Positions 35,500 through 44,238 are shown, counted from the stretch's first letter. The stretch is 55,753 nt of DNA from Paenibacillus sp. (GCF_031177825.1 NZ_JAPSKE010000034.1:1-55753), one strand, 5' to 3'. The notes: generated by a model from the sequence alone, not told the origin. Numbers and translations: made by a program.

Positions 35500-36254
35500 G
35501 CAAGCTGTTCGACTTAACGGGGAAAGTCGCGGTCGTGACGGGCGCGGGCCGCGGGCTCGGACAAGGTCTCGCCCTCGGGCTCGCGGAAGCGGGCGCCGAT
35601 CTGGCGCTCGTCGTCAACCGGACGGCGCCGGAGGAGACGTTGAAAGCGGTCGGCGCGCTCGGCCGGAAGGCGGTCGTCGTGCAAGCCGACCTGTCCTCCG
35701 AAGAGGGAGCGGCCCGCGTGTCGGCCGCCGCGCTGGAAGCGTACGGCAAGGTCGACATCCTGGTGAACAACGCAGGCATCATCCGCCGGACGCCGGCGGC
35801 CGACCACAGCTACGCGGATTGGCAAGAGGTGCTGGACGTCAACTTGAATTCCGTCTTCTTGCTGAGCCAGTCGCTCGGGCGGGAGATGGTGAAGCAGGGC
35901 TCCGGCAAAATTATCAACATCGCTTCGATGCTTACGTTCCAAGGCGGCATCAACGTCCCGGGGTACACGGCGAGCAAGCACGCGGTCGCCGGACTCACGA
36001 AGGCGCTCGCGAACGAGTGGGCGGGCCGAGGCGTCAACGTCAATGCGATCGCCCCGGGGTATATGTCCACGGACAATACCGAGGCGCTGCGGAACGACGA
36101 GACGCGCAACCGTCAAATTCTCGAGCGCATCCCGTCGGGACGATGGGGGACGCCGGAAGATATGAAAGGTCCGGTCGTCTTCCTCGCGTCGTCCGCCTCC
36201 GATTATATGAGCGGACATGTGTTGTGCGTGGACGGCGGATGGATGACAAGATAA
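35496..36254 (+). CDS. kduD: 2-dehydro-3-deoxy-D-gluconate 5-dehydrogenase
   Basis: A 252-residue short-chain dehydrogenase that reduces 2,5-diketo-3-deoxygluconate, the KduI product, to 2-keto-3-deoxygluconate. NAD-binding TGAGRGLGQG (15-24), NNAG (91-94), Ser144 and Tyr157-x3-Lys161 (GYTASKHAV) are intact. ATG 35496 follows GGAGAGG. Later enzymes (kdgK, kdgA) are not in the window. Confidence 0.95.
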   Translation: MSKLFDLTGKVAVVTGAGRGLGQGLALGLAEAGADLALVVNRTAPEETLKAVGALGRKAVVVQADLSSEEGAARVSAAALEAYGKVDILVNNAGIIRRTPAADHSYADWQEVLDVNLNSVFLLSQSLGREMVKQGSGKIINIASMLTFQGGINVPGYTASKHAVAGLTKALANEWAGRGVNVNAIAPGYMSTDNTEALRNDETRNRQILERIPSGRWGTPEDMKGPVVFLASSASDYMSGHVLCVDGGWMTR

Positions 36255-36302
36255 AGTCGAATATCGTATCATCGTGTCGACCGGCTGTGTCGATGCGCGT
36301 CG

Positions 36303-36329
36303 AGGCGCCTTCGGGCGCCTTTTCTTTTT
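36303..36329 (+). terminator. Terminator after kduD
   Basis: AGGCGCC-TTCG-GGCGCCT hairpin with a stable tetraloop, followed by TTTCTTTTT. Confidence 0.9.
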
Positions 36330-36349
36330 ACCAAATCTTTTTTGTCCAA

Positions 36350-36393
36350 GCAGTGTAACTTTTTGGGTTTTCACTGCGTCTTAGATGTAGTGC
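36350..36393. promoter_or_regulatory. Repeated CAGTG/CACTG elements before the ABC operon
   Basis: GCAGTG (36350-36355), CACTGC (36372-36377) and TAGTGC (36388-36393) lie within 45 bp; the first two form an inverted repeat with a 16-bp spacer. A weak promoter (TTGGGT at 36363, TGTAGT at 36386, spacer 17) overlaps them. Possible operator for the ABC operon. Confidence 0.35.
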
Positions 36394-36420
36394 AATCGGC
36401 ATGGGAGGGACTATATAGAG

Positions 36421-37128
36421 ATGGATGCGGATAGAACGGGGCAATCGGCCCCATGGACGCTGCTAACCGTGCGAGGCGCGGAGCGGACGTTCCAGGTCGG
36501 CGGACAGAAGATTCCCGTGCTGAAGGGAATCGACATGGAGCTGCGCCCGAACCAGCTGGTCATGCTGAGAGGGAGATCCGGCTCGGGGAAGACGACCTTG
36601 CTCAATATGTTGGGCGGCCTCGACGTGCCGACGAAGGGCGAGATCGTCTTTCACGGCCATGCGTTTCATAAGCTGGGGGACGAAGAACGGACGGCGATTC
36701 GGCGGGAGAAGATCGGATTCATTTTCCAAACGTATGCCCTTATGCCCTTATTGTCCGCTTGGGAGAACGTAGAGCTGTCGCTCCGCATGGCGGGCGCGCC
36801 CCGCGGCGAATGGAAGGCTCGCGTCTCGCATTGCCTCGAGCTGGTCGGATTGACGAAGCGGGCCGATCACCGTCCGTACGAGTTGTCCGGGGGCGAGCAG
36901 CAGCGCGTCGCCATCGCGAAGGCGATCGCGCACCGCCCGGCGATGCTGTTGGCCGACGAACCGACGGCGGAGCTGGACAGCCAGATGGGCGCGCAGGTCA
37001 TGGCCGTGTTTCGCGAAATCATCGCGACGGAAAACGTTACGATTTGTATGACAACTCACGATCCTACGATTTTGGAGGTTGCCGATCATGTTTATGAGAT
37101 GGTGGACGGACGCTTCAAGGCGTCCTAA
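36421..37128 (+). CDS. MacB/LolD-type ABC transporter ATPase
   Basis: A 235-residue ATPase. Walker A at 51-58 (GRSGSGKTT), Q-loop FIFQTYALMPLLSAWENV, signature LSGGEQQRVAIAKAI (about 155-169) and Walker B with MLLADEPTAELD are intact. The family powers FtsX-fold permeases (lipoprotein release, antimicrobial export). It opens a five-gene operon. The GGAGG at 36404-36408 is a rather long 12 bases from ATG 36421. The end overlaps the next gene by 41 bp. Confidence 0.93.
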   Translation: MDADRTGQSAPWTLLTVRGAERTFQVGGQKIPVLKGIDMELRPNQLVMLRGRSGSGKTTLLNMLGGLDVPTKGEIVFHGHAFHKLGDEERTAIRREKIGFIFQTYALMPLLSAWENVELSLRMAGAPRGEWKARVSHCLELVGLTKRADHRPYELSGGEQQRVAIAKAIAHRPAMLLADEPTAELDSQMGAQVMAVFREIIATENVTICMTTHDPTILEVADHVYEMVDGRFKAS

Positions 37129-38188
37129 CCGTTCCGCGCGCGTCGCGTTCGCATTGACTTTGGCGGCGGCGCTCGCCGTCACCTCCGGTTGCTCGCTGCT
37201 GCCGAAGGAAGCCGAGGAGGAAGTGCTGCCGACGATTACGCCGCCGAAGCTGTCGGAAAAGCCGACGTACGACGTTCGCGTCGAGACGATCGAGCAGAAG
37301 GTGCAGGGCATCGGCAAAATTATGTCGCTGCGCGAGGAGAACCTGTTCTTCACGAGCAGCGGCGAGACGAGCGGCGGCAGCTTCCGCGTCAAGGAAGTGT
37401 ACGTGAAATCGGGCGACACGGTCGCGGCGGGCGAGTTGATCGCCGAGCTCGACGTCGCCGACAAGGAACGGGAGCTCCGCCGCCAGAAGCTCGAGTTCCG
37501 GCAGGAAGAACTGAAGATGATCGACATTCTCCGCAAGTCGGACGAATACGAGCCGGAAGAGCTCGAGCAGCTGAAAGTCGACTTCGAGCTGAAGCGGACG
37601 ACGCTCGTCGAGCTGGAGGAGACGATCGCGAACGCGAAGCTGACGGCGCCGTTCGACGGCTCGGTCGTGTCGCTGAAAGTGAAGGCCGGCGACACGGTAG
37701 CGGCATACGACACCATCGCGGTGCTTGCGGACTTGTCCGAGCTCGCCGTAGCGGCCGACTTCTCGCGCGACGATCTGAATAAGGTCGCCGTCGGCATGGA
37801 CGCGGTCGTCAGCATCAGCGCGGCCGGCGAGCATAAGGGGAAGGTCGAACGGCTGCCGACGGCCGAAGAAGACGATAACAACAACCCGAATCCGAATCAG
37901 CCCGAGGAGGATTCGGTGGATAAGTATTTGCTCGTCGAACTCGAAGCATGGCCGGAAGGCGTGACGCGAGGCACGCCGCTCAGCGTGACGGTCATTACGG
38001 ATCGAATCGAGCAAGCGGTCGTCATTCCGCCGGCGGCGCTGCGATCGTATAACGGCCGAAGCTACGTGCAGGTCGTGGATAGCGAAGGGAACAAGGCGGA
38101 GGTGGACGTCGAGGTCGGCAAGCAGACGTCGACGCAGGTTCAGATCGTGAAGGGGCTCGAGCCCGGACAGAAAGTAGTTGGTCGCTAA
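37088..38188 (+). CDS. Lipoprotein membrane-fusion (adaptor) subunit
   Basis: A 366-residue HlyD/MacA-type adaptor. The signal peptide ends in a lipobox (AVTSGC, Cys35), so it is anchored on the outer face of the membrane. A lipoyl/barrel-sandwich domain (SGGSFRVKEVYVKSGDTVAAGELIAEL) is followed by a coiled-coil hairpin (about 120-185), the second lipoyl half (LTAPFDGSVVSLKVKAGDTV) and beta-barrel domains, with an Asn/Pro/Asp-rich loop near 260. ATG 37088 has GGAGG nine bases upstream, inside the ATPase gene. The permease start overlaps its stop (TAATG). Confidence 0.9.
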   Translation: MFMRWWTDASRRPNRSARVAFALTLAAALAVTSGCSLLPKEAEEEVLPTITPPKLSEKPTYDVRVETIEQKVQGIGKIMSLREENLFFTSSGETSGGSFRVKEVYVKSGDTVAAGELIAELDVADKERELRRQKLEFRQEELKMIDILRKSDEYEPEELEQLKVDFELKRTTLVELEETIANAKLTAPFDGSVVSLKVKAGDTVAAYDTIAVLADLSELAVAADFSRDDLNKVAVGMDAVVSISAAGEHKGKVERLPTAEEDDNNNPNPNQPEEDSVDKYLLVELEAWPEGVTRGTPLSVTVITDRIEQAVVIPPAALRSYNGRSYVQVVDSEGNKAEVDVEVGKQTSTQVQIVKGLEPGQKVVGR

Positions 38189-41094
38189 TGGGACTCCTTC
38201 TATTACGGTTTCTCTACCGTAAGATGTGGAACACCCGCTGGCTGACGATCTCGACCTTGATCGGTTTGATCGTGGCGGTGGCCTTCACGACGAGCATTCC
38301 GATGTATTCGGACGGCGCCTTGAAGCGGGTCGTCTCGTCGTCGCTGAAGGAAAACAGCGAAGGCTTCCCCGCCGGCTCGCTGCTCATGCGCTATCAAGCG
38401 ACGGGCAGCGACAAGGCGGACCTCGGCGCCTTCGCCGACGTGAAGCGGTTCATCGAGGAAGACGTCCCGGCGCGCGTCGGTTTTCCGTTCGCGACCTACG
38501 TGCAAGCGGTCTCGATTCGCGGCGCGCAGCTCGCGGTCGTCGACCCGAGTACGGTTGACCCGAGCAAGCGCCGCCAGATGACGTTAACGGCGATGAGCGA
38601 CTTCGGGGAGCATGCCGAGCTCGTGAACGGCGCGCTGCCTTCCGCGGACATCAAGAACGGCGTCATCGAGGCGGTCGTGCTCGAGGAAGGCGCGTTCCGC
38701 AACTCGTTCCGCGTCGGCGACGAATTTTATTACCCGGCGTTCGGCGGGAACGAGCAGCTGCGGGTGAAGGTCGTCGGCGCGTACGTGCCGAAGGACGACA
38801 CGAGCCCGTACTGGTATCAAGGGCTCGAAGGTCTCGTCAACACGCTTATCGTCGACGAATCGCTTATGATGAACGAGCTGCTGCAGAATCGGGGGCTTCC
38901 GATCAATCTGGCGACTTGGTATTACGCCTTCGACCTTCGCGAAATCCAGACGAGCGACTTGTCGCCGCTGTCGTCCTCGCTGTCGCGGCTCGACATCGAG
39001 CTGTACCAGCATCTGCAAGGGACGCAGGTCGATTTATCGTTCCGGGACATGCTGCAGGACTTCCGATCGCAGAGCTTGCAGCTGCAGTTGCTGCTCTTCA
39101 CGCTGGCGGCGCCGATGATCGCGATGGTGTTCTATTACATCTCGATGAACGCCAAGCAGGCGCTCGACCGGCAGCGGAGCGACATCGCGGTGCTGCGCAG
39201 CCGCGGCGCCGGAACGAAGCAAATTATTTGGATGTACTTATTGGAAGGCTTCATCTTGGGCGGCATCGCGCTCGTCGTCGGCCCGCTGCTCGGCTGGTTC
39301 ATGGCGAAGAGCATCGGCTCGGCCAGCGGCTTCCTGACGTTCGTCGACCGCCAGTCGATTCCGGTCGGCTTCGGCACGGACGCCATGCTGTACGGCCTTG
39401 CGGCAGTGCTGATCGCGGTCATCTCGACCGTCATTCCGGCGATTCAATCCGCCCGGTCCTCGATCGTCGGATTGAAGCAGCAGATGGCCAGGGCGAACAA
39501 GCCGCCGGCGTGGCAGCGATACTTCCTGGACGTCGCCTTGATCGGCGTCGTCGGTTACGGCTGGTATATGTTCAAGGAACGCCAGATGATTTCGATGCAA
39601 ACCGGGCTGACGTCCGATCAGCTGCAGGTGCAGCCGACGCTGTTTTTCGTGCCGGCGCTTGCGATTTTCTCGATCGGGCTGTTATGCTTACGGCTGTTCC
39701 CGTTACTCTTGAAGCTGTTCAATTGGCTCGGGCGATCGTATTTGCCCGTTCCGCTCTACTTGACGCTGACGCAATTATCCCGTTCTTCGAAATCGTATTA
39801 TCCGTTGATGCTGTTGCTCATCCTGACGCTCGGCCTCGGCGTATACAATTCCGCCGCGGCGCGGACGATCGACCTGAACTCGACGGAACGGACGCTGTAT
39901 CAATACGGTACGGACGTCATCGTCCAGACGGCGTGGGAAGGCTTCGTCGAGTCGAGCGGACCGCCGCCGGGCTCGCAAAACCCGGGCGGCCAACCCGGAG
40001 GACAGCCTGGAGGTCAACCGGGGGGCCAGCCCGGAGGCCAACCCGGCGGCCAGCCGGGCGGACAGCCGGGAGGCGGCGCGCCTCCTCCGCAGCAAGTGTT
40101 TTACATCGAACCGCCGTTCCAGGTGTTCGAGGAGCTGCCGGGCGTGGAGCACGCCGCTCGCGTTCTTCAGACGAAGGGCAATGTCGTCATCTCCGGCAAG
40201 TCGATCGGCACCGGCACGATCATGGGCATCGACAACGATAAATTCGCCGAAGTCGCTTGGTGGCGGAACGATCTGTATCCGGCGCATCCGTACTTATATC
40301 TCGATCTGATGGGCGATTTCGAGCAAGCGTTGATCATTCCGCAGAACATCGCGGATAAATATCAATTGAAGCCCGGCGATTTGGCGTCGATCAGCATCTC
40401 GGGCCAGCTCATCGAATTCGTGATCGTCGGCACGCTTCCGTATTGGCCGTCGCAATACCCCGACGTCACGCCGTTCTTCATCGCCAACCTCGATTACATC
40501 TACGATCAGGTACCTATCATTCCGTACGAGGTGTGGCTGAAGATGGAGCCGGACGCACGGGTGACTCCGATCGTCGAGGAGCTGCAGGCGAAGGGCATCG
40601 GTCTCGCGTCCGTGAAGGACGTGCGGAACGAGCTGATCGTGCAGCAGAAGCATCCGGCGCGGGGCGGCGTTTTCGGAATTCTGAGTTTGGGCTTCTTGGT
40701 TTCGGTCATCATCTCGTTAATCGGATACATTCTGTATTGGTTCTTTAATTTATCGAGCCGCGTCGTGCAATTCGGCGTACTGCGGGCGATGGGGCTGTCG
40801 CGCCGAGGACTGACGGGCATGCTGTTCCTGGAGCAGGCGTTTACCGCGGGCCTCTCGATCGCTCTGGGCTTGACGATCGGCCGCGTCGCGAGCCTCTTGT
40901 TCCTGCCGTTCCTGCAGACGACGGAGAGCGCGGCGAGTCAAGTGCCGCCGTTCCGCGTCGTCTTCGAGGCGGGGGACACGTATCAGCTGTACGGCGTCGT
41001 CCTCGTCATGGTCGCGCTCGGCGCGGGCCTCCTGCTGACGCATATCCGCAGGCTGCGGGTGCACCAAGCGGTGAAACTCGGAGAGGAGCGGTAA
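38188..41094 (+). CDS. Very large FtsX-type ABC permease with PGGQ repeat
   Basis: A 968-residue permease with an N-terminal membrane segment (about 14-36), a large extracellular domain, a first FtsX block (about 295-430) with further segments to about 560, a second extracellular domain, and a C-terminal FtsX block (about 825-960), as in duplicated FtsX permeases. Residues about 592-635 hold seven consecutive Pro-Gly-Gly-Gln units followed by PGGGAPPPQQ, probably an extracellular flexible linker. DNA at about 39985-40075 is accordingly a degenerate 12-bp repeat. Start and end abut the adaptor and second ATPase genes. Confidence 0.9.
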   Translation: MGLLLLRFLYRKMWNTRWLTISTLIGLIVAVAFTTSIPMYSDGALKRVVSSSLKENSEGFPAGSLLMRYQATGSDKADLGAFADVKRFIEEDVPARVGFPFATYVQAVSIRGAQLAVVDPSTVDPSKRRQMTLTAMSDFGEHAELVNGALPSADIKNGVIEAVVLEEGAFRNSFRVGDEFYYPAFGGNEQLRVKVVGAYVPKDDTSPYWYQGLEGLVNTLIVDESLMMNELLQNRGLPINLATWYYAFDLREIQTSDLSPLSSSLSRLDIELYQHLQGTQVDLSFRDMLQDFRSQSLQLQLLLFTLAAPMIAMVFYYISMNAKQALDRQRSDIAVLRSRGAGTKQIIWMYLLEGFILGGIALVVGPLLGWFMAKSIGSASGFLTFVDRQSIPVGFGTDAMLYGLAAVLIAVISTVIPAIQSARSSIVGLKQQMARANKPPAWQRYFLDVALIGVVGYGWYMFKERQMISMQTGLTSDQLQVQPTLFFVPALAIFSIGLLCLRLFPLLLKLFNWLGRSYLPVPLYLTLTQLSRSSKSYYPLMLLLILTLGLGVYNSAAARTIDLNSTERTLYQYGTDVIVQTAWEGFVESSGPPPGSQNPGGQPGGQPGGQPGGQPGGQPGGQPGGQPGGGAPPPQQVFYIEPPFQVFEELPGVEHAARVLQTKGNVVISGKSIGTGTIMGIDNDKFAEVAWWRNDLYPAHPYLYLDLMGDFEQALIIPQNIADKYQLKPGDLASISISGQLIEFVIVGTLPYWPSQYPDVTPFFIANLDYIYDQVPIIPYEVWLKMEPDARVTPIVEELQAKGIGLASVKDVRNELIVQQKHPARGGVFGILSLGFLVSVIISLIGYILYWFFNLSSRVVQFGVLRAMGLSRRGLTGMLFLEQAFTAGLSIALGLTIGRVASLLFLPFLQTTESAASQVPPFRVVFEAGDTYQLYGVVLVMVALGAGLLLTHIRRLRVHQAVKLGEER

Positions 41095-41097
41095 CCG

Positions 41098-41991
41098 ATG
41101 ATTACGTGCGAAGGACTCGTAAAGATTTACAAGACGGACGAGGTCGAGGTCGTCGCCCTCCAAGGCCTCAACCTGACCGTCGAACGCGGCGAGATGATGG
41201 CGATCATCGGCAACTCCGGCAGCGGCAAGTCGACGTTCATGAACATCCTCGGCGGGCTGGACCGCCCCTCGGCGGGGACGGTGCGGGTCGGCGACTGGGA
41301 TTTACTCAAGATCAGCGACGAACAGCTCGTGGAATATAAGCGGAGCACCGTCGGCTTCGTCTGGCAGAACAACGCCCGCAACCTGCTCCCGTACTTGACC
41401 GCGCTCGAGAACGTCGAGATGCCGATGATGCTCGGCGGCAAGCTCGACCGCGCGTACGCGAAGCAGCTGCTCGAATGGGTCGGGTTGAAGGAACGCATGA
41501 ATAACAAGCTGCATCAGCTGTCCGGGGGGGAGCAGCAGCGCGTCGCGATCGCGATCTCGCTGTCGAACCGCCCGAAGCTGCTGCTCGCCGACGAGCCGAC
41601 CGGCTCCGTCGATTCCGCGACGTCGGATCGGATCATGGACATCTTCCGCACGTTCAACCGGGAGCTCGGCGTCACGATCGTCATCGTCACGCACGACCTG
41701 GAGCTGGCGGGCAAGGTGGACCGCGTCGTCGCGATCCGCGACGGATTAACAAGCACAGAATTTATTAAGCGCAACCCTGAGCTCGATTCCGCCGTCTATA
41801 ATACTGAAACCGTTGGAAGGCGCACGGTGAAGGAAGAGCACGAAGCGTACGTCGTCATCGACCGGGCCGGTCGATTGCAAATTCCTAAAGAATATTTGGA
41901 AACGCTCGGAATCGGAAACAAAGCGTCGCTCGAATTCGACGGGGAGAAGATCGTCATTAAAGCACCTAAATCACTGGAGGGAAAAGTATGA
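41098..41991 (+). CDS. ABC ATPase with C-terminal AbrB/SpoVT-like domain
   Basis: A 297-residue ATPase. Walker A (GNSGSGKST, about 38-46), FVWQNNARNLLPYLTALENV, signature LSGGEQQRVAIAISL and Walker B LLLADEPTGSVD are present. After the ATPase core and a linker, residues about 249-297 (EAYVVIDRAGRLQIPKEYLE, then LGIGNKASLEFDGEKIVIK) read like a swapped-hairpin AbrB/MazE/SpoVT domain. In this position it may dimerise the protein, contact a partner or bind DNA; which is unknown. It overlaps the solute-binding protein gene by 4 bp. Confidence 0.9.
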   Translation: MITCEGLVKIYKTDEVEVVALQGLNLTVERGEMMAIIGNSGSGKSTFMNILGGLDRPSAGTVRVGDWDLLKISDEQLVEYKRSTVGFVWQNNARNLLPYLTALENVEMPMMLGGKLDRAYAKQLLEWVGLKERMNNKLHQLSGGEQQRVAIAISLSNRPKLLLADEPTGSVDSATSDRIMDIFRTFNRELGVTIVIVTHDLELAGKVDRVVAIRDGLTSTEFIKRNPELDSAVYNTETVGRRTVKEEHEAYVVIDRAGRLQIPKEYLETLGIGNKASLEFDGEKIVIKAPKSLEGKV

Positions 41992-43535
41992 AGCTTCTTT
42001 CGAGGAAATCGAAGCTTACCCGCACGGTGGCCGTCTCCATGGCCTCCGTGCTCAGCTTGACGGCGCTGGCCGCTTGCTCGCAAGGGGAGGCGCAGACGGA
42101 CAATACCGAGCGCGTACTGCGGATCGGCACATTGCAAGGCTACGGCGACGACGAATGGTTCCGTTCGCAGTTCACCGAGCTGTTCGAGTTCGCGAACCCG
42201 AATATCAAGATCGAGATCGTACCGGCGGTCGACAGCAGCATGTACCGCTATAGCAGCGAGCCGTACGATCCGTCGAAGCAACCGGATCCGATGGAAGAGC
42301 TGAAGAAGATGATGCAAGGCGACAACCCGCCGGACCTCGTCATGATGGAGTTCAACAACTTGTCCGAGCTCGTGAACGAAAACTTGCTCATGCCGCTCGA
42401 CCCGCTCATCACGGCGGATAAATTCGACACGGGCAAGATCGTGCCGACGGTGCTCGACGGCATCAAGGAATCGTCGCCGGACGGGAAGCTGTACGCGCTG
42501 GCGCCTTTGTTCAGCTCCTCCGCGCTGTTCTATAACAAGAAGATGTTCCAAGACGCGGGCGTCGCGTTCCCGACGGACGGCATGACGTGGGACCAAGTGT
42601 TCGACTTGGGTCGTCAGCTGTCGGGCGGCGAAGGCGAAAACCAGAAGTACGGCTTCTCGTTCACGACATATCAAGGCGGCGACTCGTTCTACGAGATGCA
42701 GATGTACACCCAGCCGCTTCAGCTGAGCTACTACGATCAGACGGGCGACAAGATGGCCGTCGATTCCGACAGCTGGGAGAGCGTATGGAAGAAGATCGTC
42801 GACCTGCGCAAGCAGAAAATCATCCCGGGTCCTCCGAACTGGGAGGCGCAGCCGATGAAGGAGCCGGGGCCGTTCGACTGGGATAACTTCTTGTCGGGCC
42901 GCACGGCGATGGCGATTTCGAGCTACTATTACATTAACGAACTTATTAATGCGAACAAGACGGCCGAGACGAACGATAAGCTCGATCCGATCGATTGGGA
43001 TGTCGTCACGCTGCCGACGCATCCGGAAGCGCCGGGCATCGGCGGTCAGATTTATCTGCAAGGCATGATGGGCATCAACGCGAAAGCGCAAAACGACGAA
43101 GACGCATGGGAATTCCTGAAGTTCGTCAATGGCGACGACTGGGCGCGCTTGAAATCCAGAAGCCAAGGTACGCTCGTTTCGAACAAAGAGTACCTCCAGC
43201 CGAAGGAAGGCATGAGCTATAACATCGGCGCGTTCTATCAGCTGAAGCCGGCGCCGATCCAAGACGAGATGGCGATGTACCGTAAGTACCCGAACATCTA
43301 CATGGTGCAGTCCATCGGTCAGCAGAAGTTCCAAGAGGTGCTGGACGGCAAGAAAGAAGTGCGTCAAGCGCTCAAGGAATGGCAGACGGAAGGCGATGCG
43401 ATGCTGCAGCAGATGCGCGAGGATCCTAACTTCCAAGGCGGGAACTGGGGCGAGCCAGGCATGCCGGCGCCGATGCCGATCGACGAAGGCGTGTCGGTCG
43501 AAGCGGAAGAGGTCGTCGAAGAAGTCGCGGAATAA
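41988..43535 (+). CDS. Lipoprotein extracellular solute-binding protein (family 1)
   Basis: A 515-residue substrate-binding protein with a lipobox signal (LTALAAC, Cys30). Periplasmic-binding features include RVLRIGTLQGYGDDEW, LVMMEFNNLSELV, YALAPLFSSSALFYNKKMF and SGRTAMAIS. Such proteins normally feed MalFG-type importers, but here it is translationally coupled to an FtsX/MacB-type ATPase and no importer permease is present. The C-terminus is acidic (VEAEEVVEEVAE). GGAGGG precedes ATG 41988. Confidence 0.9.
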   Translation: MKLLSRKSKLTRTVAVSMASVLSLTALAACSQGEAQTDNTERVLRIGTLQGYGDDEWFRSQFTELFEFANPNIKIEIVPAVDSSMYRYSSEPYDPSKQPDPMEELKKMMQGDNPPDLVMMEFNNLSELVNENLLMPLDPLITADKFDTGKIVPTVLDGIKESSPDGKLYALAPLFSSSALFYNKKMFQDAGVAFPTDGMTWDQVFDLGRQLSGGEGENQKYGFSFTTYQGGDSFYEMQMYTQPLQLSYYDQTGDKMAVDSDSWESVWKKIVDLRKQKIIPGPPNWEAQPMKEPGPFDWDNFLSGRTAMAISSYYYINELINANKTAETNDKLDPIDWDVVTLPTHPEAPGIGGQIYLQGMMGINAKAQNDEDAWEFLKFVNGDDWARLKSRSQGTLVSNKEYLQPKEGMSYNIGAFYQLKPAPIQDEMAMYRKYPNIYMVQSIGQQKFQEVLDGKKEVRQALKEWQTEGDAMLQQMREDPNFQGGNWGEPGMPAPMPIDEGVSVEAEEVVEEVAE

Positions 43536-43555
43536 CGGGTTATATAGGGAAAAGG

Positions 43556-43590
43556 AAACCTCCGAATCGGATGCGATTCGGAGGTTTTTT
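43556..43590. terminator. Bidirectional terminator of the ABC operon
   Basis: CCTCCGAATC and GATTCGGAGG form a perfect 10-bp stem with a 6-base loop, T6 on the forward side and a T-rich run on the reverse side. It ends the ABC operon and probably the convergent gene too. Confidence 0.92.
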
Positions 43591-43606
43591 AGGTTCCGTT
43601 CGAATG

Positions 43607-44119
43607 TCAGCCTTGCAGGAGGAACGTCTGATGCGCGGTCCACGCGCCGTTGTCCGTCTGGTACAGCAGGTGGAGCCGATCGACGACGAACGAGAAGGCC
43701 AGCGGAATCGGCCGCAGACTGGAATAAATGTCGTGCATTTCATCGCCTCCGACCCCCTGGGCGACAGTCAGATGCGGAGTGAAGCTGTATCTCCGTTCGC
43801 GGACGGCAAGCGGTCCGTCGCATACCGATTCGTGCAGAAGTTCGAGCGGCTTCGGATTTTCGAGCGCCATGTAGACGACGTTGGATACAGGGTAGAATGT
43901 CGAAAACCGGTTCAGCTTCACTTCGACCGGCGGCAGCTTCGCCGCGGCCTCGCTCAGACGTTCGATTGCGCTCGCGAGCGTCGGCGGATCCCACGATTCG
44001 GACTCTCGGATCGTCAGATGCGGCTGGATGAGGCTGTAATGCGGGTCGAACCGCTTGCGATAACTGTTGGCCGCGTCCTGTACGTCCTTCGGAGGAAAGA
44101 TGACGATGCCGAAATTCAC
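43607..44119 (-). CDS. YjcG-like 2H phosphoesterase (2'-5' RNA ligase superfamily)
   Basis: A 170-residue protein with two catalytic H-x-T motifs, PHLTI at about 33-37 and PHLTV at about 115-119, as in the YjcG family. Substrate unknown. The GTG at 44119 is chosen because AAGGAGG lies eight bases before it and the resulting MNFGIVIFPPKDVQDAANSY matches the start of Bacillus YjcG; the upstream ATG at 44137 has no ribosome site and itself provides that AAGGAGG. Confidence 0.87.
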   Translation of the reverse strand: MNFGIVIFPPKDVQDAANSYRKRFDPHYSLIQPHLTIRESESWDPPTLASAIERLSEAAAKLPPVEVKLNRFSTFYPVSNVVYMALENPKPLELLHESVCDGPLAVRERRYSFTPHLTVAQGVGGDEMHDIYSSLRPIPLAFSFVVDRLHLLYQTDNGAWTAHQTFLLQG

Positions 44120-44154
44120 CTGTACCGCCTCCTTCATCGTGATTGTTACTCTTT

Positions 44155-44160
44155 ATTATA
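44155..44160 (-). promoter_or_regulatory. -10 element of the YjcG-like gene
   Basis: On the minus strand GGTATAATAAAG gives a consensus TATAAT 36 bp before the GTG start. The -35 is weak. Confidence 0.55.
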
Positions 44161-44201
44161 CCGTATCCGACTCGTTTCATAAGGAGAAATTTCACGCGTC
44201 G

Positions 44202-44210
44202 TGATATAAT
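44202..44210 (+). promoter_or_regulatory. Extended -10 of the YutG-like gene
   Basis: TGA-TATAAT, an extended consensus -10, lies 28 bp before ATG 44239 and is divergent from the YjcG-like promoter. Confidence 0.6.
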
Positions 44211-44238
44211 GGAGCGTACGAACGAGAGGAGGAACACC

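Noticed and set aside
36421..41991. Bacitracin-type (BceAB) resistance module
   Set aside because: There is no adjacent BceRS-type kinase and regulator, and an adaptor, a second ATPase and a solute-binding protein are present, unlike BceAB.
44120..44137. ATG 44137 as the start of the YjcG-like protein
   Set aside because: It has no ribosome site; its own codons contain the AAGGAGG that serves the GTG at 44119.
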